From positions 1 through 12,108 of the forward strand of contig JADHLK010000033.1 in NCBI GenBank assembly GCA_016780695.1: 12,108 bases of DNA, in the 5' to 3' direction. The notes below the pieces were generated by a model that was not told the origin of the DNA, did no database searches, and worked only from the letters and a program-made list of their open reading frames with translations. The translations under genes and the position numbers were made by a program. This document shows, piece after piece, positions 7,308 to 12,108 of this stretch. The DNA is from Alphaproteobacteria bacterium (GTDB lineage: Bacteria; Pseudomonadota; Alphaproteobacteria; Puniceispirillales; Puniceispirillaceae). Position 1 is the first letter of the stretch; each line of letters begins with the position of its first letter.

Positions 7308-8717
7308 TCAGAGCAAAAATACTGCTGCCAAACCCAGAAAAACAAAAAACCCGACCACATCTGTTATCGTGGTCAGCAACACTGAGGAGGCAACCGCCGG
7401 ATCAACCCCGACCCGTTGCAGCCCCAGCGGCACCAGCAGCCCGGACAGGGCCGCTACGATCAAATTGACCAGCATTGCAACAGCCAGAATTGTTGCCACC
7501 TCCAGATCGCGGAACCAGACCCAGGACAGACCGCCTGCCAGCACCGCAAAAAATAGCCCGTTCAGCAGCCCGACAGTCAATTCCTTGCCGGCAAAACTCC
7601 AGACCGTTTTGGCGCTGAATTCGCGCATGGCCAATGCCCGCACTGCCACGGTGACCGTCTGCGTGCCTGCATTGCCGCCCATGGAGGCCACAATCGGCAT
7701 CAGCACCGCCAGCGCGACAATCTTTTCAATCGTTGCCTCAAACAATCCAATAACCAGCGAGGCCAGCACTGCTGTGATCAGATTGACCAGTAGCCAGGAG
7801 GCGCGCCCGCGCAGCATTTCCGGCACCGAAATTCGGATAGAACCATCCGCCACCCCGGCAAGAGCCATCAAATCCTCTTCTGCTTCCTCATCGATCACAT
7901 CCACCACATCATCCATTGTGATGACCCCGACCAAACGCCCTTCTTGATCGACAACGCTGGTGCTGACCATGCCATAGCGGCGGAACAGCAAGGCCACCTC
8001 TTCTTGATCCATGGCGACCGGCACGGAACGAATATCGGTTTCCATAATCTCTGAGATGCGGCGCGGGCGCGGGCTACGCAGCAAACTGGACAGGCGCACT
8101 TCTCCCACCGGATGGCCAGAGGGATCGGTTACGATAAGCATATAAAATTCATTCGCCTTGGAATCTCCAGAGCGCAGAAAATCAATCGTCTGGCCCACCG
8201 TCCAGAAAGGCGGTACCACCACCATCTCGCGCTGCATCATCCGGCCGGCAGAATCCTCCGGCCAGGCCAGCGCCTGCTCCACCAATACCCGCTCCTGGGC
8301 CGGCATCGCCTGCAACACCTCATCCAGATCAGCCGGCTCCAGCTCTTCGGCGATATGCACGACATCATCTGAATCCAGCGCTGGCAGGGCGCGCGCAATC
8401 GCATCCGTCCCCAGCTGATCCAGCACCCGTTCCATGATCTCCTCATCCAGATGCGTGATCGCTTCCGGGTCCAGCGCCGGGCCTAAAAGCGAGACCAGAA
8501 CGGCACATTGGTCAGCGCTCACCCGCTCCAGCAAATCGGCCTGATCAGCCGGGTGCAAGGGCGAGACCAGCATACGGGCACGCCGTTTATTACCACCTTC
8601 CACCGCTTCCAGAATCGCAGCCTCTACCTTCGGGGTCAGCCCATAGAGGGAGGTCACCTGCAGATCGCTGGGTTCAGTCTCGGCAAGGGTGGCTTCAGGG
8701 GGCGTTTCTTCTGCCAT
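7308..8717 (-). CDS. mgtE: Magnesium transporter/channel MgtE
   Basis: MgtE is a homodimeric inner-membrane Mg2+-selective channel gated by its own cytoplasmic domains. The 469 residues fit the family (about 450). In order: an MgtE N domain (about residues 40-140, acidic and helical with AIARALPALDSDDVVHI), a pair of CBS domains (about 145-265, with GRMMQREMVVVPP and VGVITMDDVVDVIDEE), a linking helix, and five hydrophobic segments from about residue 300 to the end. The pore signature MGGNAGTQ occupies residues 346-353. The start at 8717 is well supported: AGGAGG at 8728-8723 lies five bases before the ATG. DUF1489 follows on the same strand. The product is annotated as Mg2+ transport; some homologues also pass Co2+ or Ni2+. 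Confidence 0.96.
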   Translation of the reverse strand: MAEETPPEATLAETEPSDLQVTSLYGLTPKVEAAILEAVEGGNKRRARMLVSPLHPADQADLLERVSADQCAVLVSLLGPALDPEAITHLDEEIMERVLDQLGTDAIARALPALDSDDVVHIAEELEPADLDEVLQAMPAQERVLVEQALAWPEDSAGRMMQREMVVVPPFWTVGQTIDFLRSGDSKANEFYMLIVTDPSGHPVGEVRLSSLLRSPRPRRISEIMETDIRSVPVAMDQEEVALLFRRYGMVSTSVVDQEGRLVGVITMDDVVDVIDEEAEEDLMALAGVADGSIRISVPEMLRGRASWLLVNLITAVLASLVIGLFEATIEKIVALAVLMPIVASMGGNAGTQTVTVAVRALAMREFSAKTVWSFAGKELTVGLLNGLFFAVLAGGLSWVWFRDLEVATILAVAMLVNLIVAALSGLLVPLGLQRVGVDPAVASSVLLTTITDVVGFFVFLGLAAVFLL

Positions 8718-8722
8718 GCGGG

Positions 8723-8728
8723 CCTCCT
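8723..8728 (-). promoter_or_regulatory. Perfect ribosome binding site of mgtE
   Basis: AGGAGG on the minus strand, five bases before the mgtE ATG. It is the only perfect core Shine-Dalgarno in the window and fixes the mgtE start. Confidence 0.85.
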
Positions 8729-8750
8729 GCTGCGGAATAAGGGGTTGGAT

Positions 8751-8777
8751 GTCAACAGGCTAGCACAGTTAACAGGC
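8751..8777. repeat. 10-base direct repeat upstream of mgtE (possible operator)
   Basis: GTCAACAGGC (8751-8760) and GTTAACAGGC (8768-8777) are identical at nine of ten positions and separated by seven bases, giving a period of 17. They sit between the candidate -10 box and the mgtE ribosome site, where a regulator or an RNA element could act. I recognise no known operator in it. Confidence 0.45.
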
Positions 8778-8789
8778 AAAAAACACAGC

Positions 8790-8817
8790 ATCTTAACCGC
8801 TGATCATATTATTTCAA
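8790..8817 (-). promoter_or_regulatory. Candidate promoter for mgtE-DUF1489
   Basis: On the minus strand, TTGAAA (8817-8812) and TAAGAT (8795-8790) are 16 bases apart, in the most AT-rich part of the gap and about 70 bases upstream of the mgtE start. Each box matches the sigma70 consensus at four or five of six positions. Confidence 0.35.
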
Positions 8818-8868
8818 AATTGGCAAGAGCAATAAAATGATCGATAGTGGCGAGGCAGGATTTATGCT

Positions 8869-8896
8869 TTGATGAGACAGTGAGCCTTGATAGGAT
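8869..8896 (+). promoter_or_regulatory. Candidate promoter for the YheT-like gene
   Basis: TTGATG (8869-8874) and TAGGAT (8891-8896) lie 16 bases apart and about 70 bases before the hydrolase start. The match is modest. With the mgtE promoter above, the 249-base gap 8718-8966 would be a divergent control region; I see no small gene in it. Confidence 0.25.
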
Positions 8897-8966
8897 GGAC
8901 CCTTTGAGGGGATGGTAACAGGCGGGCCAGCCCTGCCAGCATCAGCCAGAGAGGATATTGCGGAGC

Positions 8967-10037
8967 ATGGGTTTTGCCTTTTGCCAGATCGCCTCCTCCC
9001 TGCCTGCCCTTGGTGGCTGGCAGCCGCCTGATTTTCAGGGGGAGAGCTGGCCGTTTCCCGGCGGGGATTTACAGACTTTGCGTTCAGTTTTGCGGCCGCC
9101 AAAACTCGATCTTGGTCCGGCTGAGAAAATCCTCATCCCGGCGCGTGATGGCGATCAGCTGGTCAGCTTTCTGCATTTGCCAGATGACGCCGGGAACCCA
9201 AACCGCCCAGATTACCCAAACCGCCCAAATTACCCAAACCGCCCAGATTACCCAGACCGGCCAGCGACAGACGCGCTTATCATTGGGCTGCACGGGCTGT
9301 CTGGCTCATCAGAAAGCTGGCATTTGCGGGCCCTCACCCGCGCGTTTCTGGATAGGGGGCTGGCGGTTTTGCGGGTGAATATGCGCGGGGCCGGGGTGAG
9401 CAGGCCGCTTTGCCAATCCAGCTATTCAGCCCGTTCAGGCAATGATTTGGCATTGATTATACGGGCCATGCAGGCGCGCTTTGCCAAGCCAATTTTTATT
9501 TCCGGCGTATCTCTGGGCGGAACAGTGGCGTTGAATTTGGCCTTGGATGAGCCGGATTTAGCGAGCCAGCTGGCCGGGCTGGTCAGCATTTCTGCACCGC
9601 TGGATATGCAAGCCGCCAGCACCGCCTTTCACCGGCCACGCAACTGGCTCTATATGCGCTATATCCTGTCCGGGTTAAAGAAGCTGGCCCTGGCCAGCCC
9701 GCACCCGGCGCGTCTGCCTGCTGACCCGAATTCCATACGCTCGGTGCGGGAATTTGATGATTGCCTGACCGCCCCGATGCATGGTTTTGCTGATGCGGCG
9801 GCCTATTACAGGCGCGCCAGCGTGGCAGGTCGGCTGGCCAATCTGGCCTGTCCGGCATTGATTCTGCAGGCTGATAATGACCCCTGGGTGCCGGCAGCCG
9901 CTGCCAGAGCCGCCCGGCTGGCCGCACGCACCAGCCTGATTATCACCCATGGCGGCGGCCATGTTGGTTTCGCAGATGGGCAGCAGCAGCCCTGGTTTGT
10001 GCGCTGTGCTGCCAGCTGGGTTGCTCAAATGTCCTGA
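8967..10037 (+). CDS. YheT-type alpha/beta hydrolase
   Basis: The 356-residue product is an alpha/beta-fold serine hydrolase of the YheT/UPF0017 group, probably cytoplasmic, with unknown substrate (relatives act on esters or lipids). LHGLSGSS at residue 108 onward is the oxyanion-hole HG motif, VNMRGAGVS follows, the nucleophile is S182 in GVSLGG, the acid is D303 or D305 in LQADNDPWVP, and H332 in GGGHVGF completes the triad. The ATG at 8967 is preferred; an in-frame TTG at 8958 would add three residues but lies only three bases from the GAGG at 8951-8954. Between the first strands and the HG motif, residues 77-99 form a repeat of the six-residue unit N-R-P-D/N-Y-P, encoded by an 18-base tandem repeat. 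The 3' end overlaps the convergent threonine aldolase gene by 13 bases. Confidence 0.88.
   Translation: MGFAFCQIASSLPALGGWQPPDFQGESWPFPGGDLQTLRSVLRPPKLDLGPAEKILIPARDGDQLVSFLHLPDDAGNPNRPDYPNRPNYPNRPDYPDRPATDALIIGLHGLSGSSESWHLRALTRAFLDRGLAVLRVNMRGAGVSRPLCQSSYSARSGNDLALIIRAMQARFAKPIFISGVSLGGTVALNLALDEPDLASQLAGLVSISAPLDMQAASTAFHRPRNWLYMRYILSGLKKLALASPHPARLPADPNSIRSVREFDDCLTAPMHGFADAAAYYRRASVAGRLANLACPALILQADNDPWVPAAAARAARLAARTSLIITHGGGHVGFADGQQQPWFVRCAASWVAQMS
9196..9264 (+). repeat. 18-base in-frame tandem repeat inside the hydrolase gene
   Basis: Unit ACCCAAACCGCCCAGATT occurs at 9196-9213, again with one change at 9214-9231, exactly at 9232-9249, and partly (15 bases, two changes) at 9250-9264. 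Because 18 is a multiple of three, the frame is kept and the copies add a proline-rich N-R-P-D/N-Y-P segment before the strand that leads to the HG motif. Near-identity at wobble positions suggests recent slippage or unequal exchange. Confidence 0.95.
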
Positions 10038-11077
10038 AGGCCGGGATAGCGGGCGATTTCCTCTACCAAGCGGCTACTGGCCCGGCTATCCAGATCCAGA
10101 TGCAGAACCAGCCGAAAGCGGCCCAGCACCGCCTCCCCTTGCTGGATTTTCTGCGGCGCGCTGATCCGGATATTCTGTTTTGCCAGCCAGTCTGGCAACC
10201 CCATTGCTGCCTGCCAGTCCAACATGGCAAAGACCATATTGGTGGCCGCTTCCGCCCGGACCCCGCCTGTCTGGTTCAGCGCCGCGGCCAGCTGGCTGGC
10301 CTGTTTATGATCATCTGCCAGCCTTTGGCAGTGATGCTCCAACGCATAAAGACCGGCTGCGGCCAAAATACCGGATTGGCGCATACCGCCGCCCAGCATC
10401 TTGCGCCAGCGCCGCGCCGCCGCGATAAACGGCTTGCTGCCGGTCAGCACAGAGCCCGCCGGTGCGCCCAGCCCCTTGGACAGGCAGAGCGAGACAGAAT
10501 CAAACAGCTGCCCAAATTTGGCAGCCTCATCGCCGGTTTCCAGAACCGCATTCATCAGCCGCGCCCCATCCAGATGACAGGCCAGACCAGCTTGCCGAGC
10601 GAGCCCGGTCAGGGCCTGCAGACGGGCCAGCGGCTGGGCCACCCCATGCACGGTATTTTCCAGCGAAAGCAGGCGTGTGCGGGCAAAATGACTGTCTGGC
10701 GGCTTGATCGCGGCCTGAATATCGCCCACAGCCAGCCCGCCACAGGAATCAACCGGCAGCGGCGTTATCAGGGCCCCGCCCAGCACCGAGGCCCCACCGC
10801 CTTCATAGCGCACAATATGATAGCTCTCACCCGACAGAACCTCATCACCGCGCGCCAGATGGGTCAGCAGCGCACACAGGTTGGACTGGGTGCCAGAGGC
10901 GACAAACAGCCCGGCCTCTTGGCCCAGCCTGTCAGCTGCCTGCTCCTCCAGAGCTTGCACGGTTGCATCCTCGCCATATACATCATCGCCGACCTCAGCC
11001 TCAGCCATGGCCGCCCGCATGGCTGCGCTCGGGCGGGTTACCGTGTCACTGCGAAAATCAGGGTCCGGTCTGTTCAT
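10025..11077 (-). CDS. ltaE: Low-specificity L-threonine aldolase
   Basis: This PLP enzyme cleaves L-threonine or L-allo-threonine to glycine and acetaldehyde (and related 3-hydroxy amino acids). The 350 residues fit the aldolase branch of the fold-type I family. DFRSDTVTRPS at residues 7-17 is the family's opening signature; ASGTQSN (60-66) forms the phosphate-binding loop; H87 stacks on the cofactor; HLDGARL has D170 and R173 that hold the pyridine ring and substrate carboxylate; K201 in LCLSKGLGAP is the Schiff-base lysine. All expected active-site residues are present. The ATG at 11077 is the best start; the ribosome site (GGCGGA, about 8 bases upstream) is weak. The coding end overlaps the YheT-like gene by 13 bases tail to tail. 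It appears monocistronic, starting downstream of the amt terminator. The gene symbol follows E. coli usage. Confidence 0.93.
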   Translation of the reverse strand: MNRPDPDFRSDTVTRPSAAMRAAMAEAEVGDDVYGEDATVQALEEQAADRLGQEAGLFVASGTQSNLCALLTHLARGDEVLSGESYHIVRYEGGGASVLGGALITPLPVDSCGGLAVGDIQAAIKPPDSHFARTRLLSLENTVHGVAQPLARLQALTGLARQAGLACHLDGARLMNAVLETGDEAAKFGQLFDSVSLCLSKGLGAPAGSVLTGSKPFIAAARRWRKMLGGGMRQSGILAAAGLYALEHHCQRLADDHKQASQLAAALNQTGGVRAEAATNMVFAMLDWQAAMGLPDWLAKQNIRISAPQKIQQGEAVLGRFRLVLHLDLDSRASSRLVEEIARYPGLQDI

Positions 11078-11128
11078 CAGGGGTCCGCCCTTTTTGACGG
11101 TTGAGAATAAAGAGACAAAAGCCGTTCA

Positions 11129-11157
11129 ATCCAACATAGCCAGATACAGCTTGTCAA
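11129..11157 (-). promoter_or_regulatory. Candidate promoter for ltaE
   Basis: On the minus strand a perfect TTGACA (11157-11152) is followed after 17 bases by TTGGAT (11134-11129). The -10 box is poor (three of six), but the -35 box, spacing, and location just past the amt terminator and about 50 bases before the ltaE start make it credible. Confidence 0.4.
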
Positions 11158-11173
11158 GCAGCCGGATACAGAC

Positions 11174-11215
11174 AAAAAAACAGCCCGGCCTTAATCACGG
11201 GGGACGGCCGGGCTG
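11174..11215 (-). terminator. Intrinsic terminator of amt
   Basis: On the minus strand a perfect 10-base GC-rich stem, CAGCCCGGCC (11215-11206) with GGCCGGGCTG (11190-11181), encloses a 15-base loop and is followed by seven T (11180-11174). It lies 45 bases beyond the amt stop. Confidence 0.93.
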
Positions 11216-11221
11216 CGCTTT

Positions 11222-11246
11222 CAGGAGCCGCTTTGGGCGGCTCCTG
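11222..11246 (-). other. Second hairpin between amt stop and its terminator
   Basis: CAGGAGCCGC and GCGGCTCCTG form a perfect 10-base stem around a 5-base loop, starting about 13 bases after the amt stop codon. Only GAAAG follows, with no T run, so by itself it should not terminate. It may protect the amt mRNA 3' end or act with the terminator just downstream. Confidence 0.75.
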
Positions 11247-11259
11247 CGAGGCATTGGTT

Positions 11260-12108
11260 TTAGGATTTAGCGAATTCGGGGTAGGCCTCCAGCCCGGTCT
11301 CAGTCCGGTCGAGACCGTCAATCTCATCTTGCTCACCAGCCCGCAGACCAATGACCAGCTTGATCACATACCAGGCAATCGTTGAGGTCACGATAACGAA
11401 GGCCCCTACGCTGACAATCCCCAGGATTTGTGCGCCGATTGTCGCATCCGAATTGGACAGAACCACCGCCAGAGTGCCCCAGATACCAGCTACCAGATGC
11501 ACCGGAATAGCCCCGACCACATCATCAATCTTCAGCTTGTCCAGCAGTGGCACCGCAATCACCACCAGCAGGCCGCCAACCGCACCGATGAACAAAGCCA
11601 GCACCGGAGACGGGGCCAGCGGCTCAGCGGTAATGGCAACCAAACCGCCCAGCGCACCGTTCAGGCACATGGTCAAATCCACCTTGCCGTAAATCACACT
11701 GGTAGCAATCAGGGCCGCGACGACACCCGCTGCAGCGGCGACATTGGTATTGATATAGATATTGGCGATCGCTGCCACATCTGCTGCGCTGCCCATGGCC
11801 AGCTGCGAGCCGCCATTAAATCCGAACCAGCCAAACCACAGAACAAAAGTCCCAATGGTCGCCAGCGGCAGGTTGGAGCCGGGCATCGGACGAATAGAGC
11901 CATCTTCGGTATATTTACCCTTGCGTGCGCCGAGGATAATCGCCCCAGTCAACGCCGCCCAGCCACCAACGGAATGGACAATAGTAGAGCCTGCGAAATC
12001 CAGGAACCCAGCTTCGGACAGGAAGCCGCCACCCCAGGACCAGGCACCTTGAATCGGATAGATGAAACCGGTCAGCAGCACGGTAAAGACCAGAAAGGCG
12101 GTCAGCTT
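11260..12108 (-). CDS. amt: Ammonium transporter (Amt family), C-terminal part
   Basis: The frame is open through the window edge, so the N-terminus is missing; 282 codons of a protein usually 400-450 long remain. Amt proteins are trimeric inner-membrane channels that move ammonium, often gated by the PII protein GlnK. Visible are GAWSWGGGFL (periplasmic recruitment and Phe-gate area), the first pore histidine in STIVHSVGG (codon 11976-11974), FGFNGGS, the second pore histidine in IPVHLVAGIWG (codon 11499-11497), and several hydrophobic helices between them. The cytoplasmic tail, with EQDEIDGLDRTETGLEAYP, is the usual Amt C-terminus that couples subunits and PII. The two histidines are 159 residues apart, like the 150 of E. 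coli AmtB. A GTG at 12081 is internal, since upstream codons (KLTAFLVFT) continue a helix. A glnK gene commonly lies upstream, which would be outside the window. Confidence 0.95.
   Translation of the reverse strand, partial: KLTAFLVFTVLLTGFIYPIQGAWSWGGGFLSEAGFLDFAGSTIVHSVGGWAALTGAIILGARKGKYTEDGSIRPMPGSNLPLATIGTFVLWFGWFGFNGGSQLAMGSAADVAAIANIYINTNVAAAAGVVAALIATSVIYGKVDLTMCLNGALGGLVAITAEPLAPSPVLALFIGAVGGLLVVIAVPLLDKLKIDDVVGAIPVHLVAGIWGTLAVVLSNSDATIGAQILGIVSVGAFVIVTSTIAWYVIKLVIGLRAGEQDEIDGLDRTETGLEAYPEFAKS

Noticed and set aside
7279..7947. 222-codon plus-strand frame opposite mgtE
   Set aside because: Serine- and threonine-rich shadow of the mgtE transmembrane region, with no ribosome site or homology I recognise.
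8718..8789. Leader peptide or Mg2+ riboswitch (M-box, mgtL-like) upstream of mgtE
   Set aside because: The leader of about 70 bases has no ATG frame and is too short for an M-box; no matching conserved core is visible.
9196..9264. CRISPR-like array
   Set aside because: The 18-base units are directly contiguous with no spacers and lie in frame within a gene; this is a simple tandem repeat.
10100..11104. 334-codon plus-strand frame opposite ltaE
   Set aside because: ltaE is complete with every catalytic residue; the opposite frame gives an arginine- and glutamine-rich product without recognisable domains.
1792..12108. A nitrogen-regulation gene cluster uniting glnE and amt
   Set aside because: The two genes are on opposite strands, 6.6 kb apart, with unrelated genes and several terminators between them.

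Overview
This window looks like an ordinary chromosomal segment of a moderately GC-rich alphaproteobacterium. The best taxonomic clue is the DUF1489 gene, a small family known mainly from Alphaproteobacteria. The full-length two-domain GlnE, the YheT-type hydrolase and the RND-type adaptor fit the same group but do not narrow it further. I cannot name the genus from the sequence. There is no rRNA, tRNA, insertion sequence, integrase, CRISPR array or phage gene, and I see no break in base composition that would mark a transferred island.

Layout, left to right. (1) Positions 1-206, minus strand: the first 68 codons of a membrane-anchored periplasmic adaptor of an efflux system, cut by the window edge. 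(2) Positions 364-4626, plus strand: a MATE-family efflux protein followed after 21 bases by glnE, the two-domain glutamine synthetase adenylyltransferase / adenylyl-removing enzyme, probably co-transcribed and closed by a hairpin terminator. (3) Positions 4824-6116, plus: a YcaD-like major facilitator transporter with a strong intrinsic terminator about 95 bases downstream. (4) Positions 6303-6818, plus: a small exported thermonuclease (SNase-like). (5) Positions 8717 down to 6860, minus: mgtE, a magnesium transporter/channel, then DUF1489 after 28 bases, probably one operon. (6) Positions 8967-10037, plus: a YheT-type alpha/beta hydrolase carrying a fresh-looking 18-base tandem repeat. (7) Positions 11077 down to 10025, minus: low-specificity L-threonine aldolase, whose 3' end overlaps the hydrolase by 13 bases tail to tail. 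(8) Positions 12108 down to 11260, minus: an ammonium transporter (Amt) lacking its N-terminus at the window edge, followed by two hairpins, the second a clear intrinsic terminator.

Functionally the window mixes transport (efflux adaptor, MATE, MFS, MgtE, Amt) with housekeeping enzymes. Two genes, glnE and amt, belong to nitrogen assimilation and in the known pathway both respond to PII signalling, but they lie 6.6 kb apart with unrelated genes between them, so they are not an operon here. No gap between genes exceeds 300 bases; the longest (8718-8966) holds promoter-like sequence and a 10-base direct repeat upstream of mgtE. I found no convincing undescribed system. The most notable points are the in-frame 18-base repeat in the hydrolase, the direct repeat ahead of mgtE, the mgtE-DUF1489 and MATE-glnE pairings, and an apparent excess of the hexamer CAGCTG.
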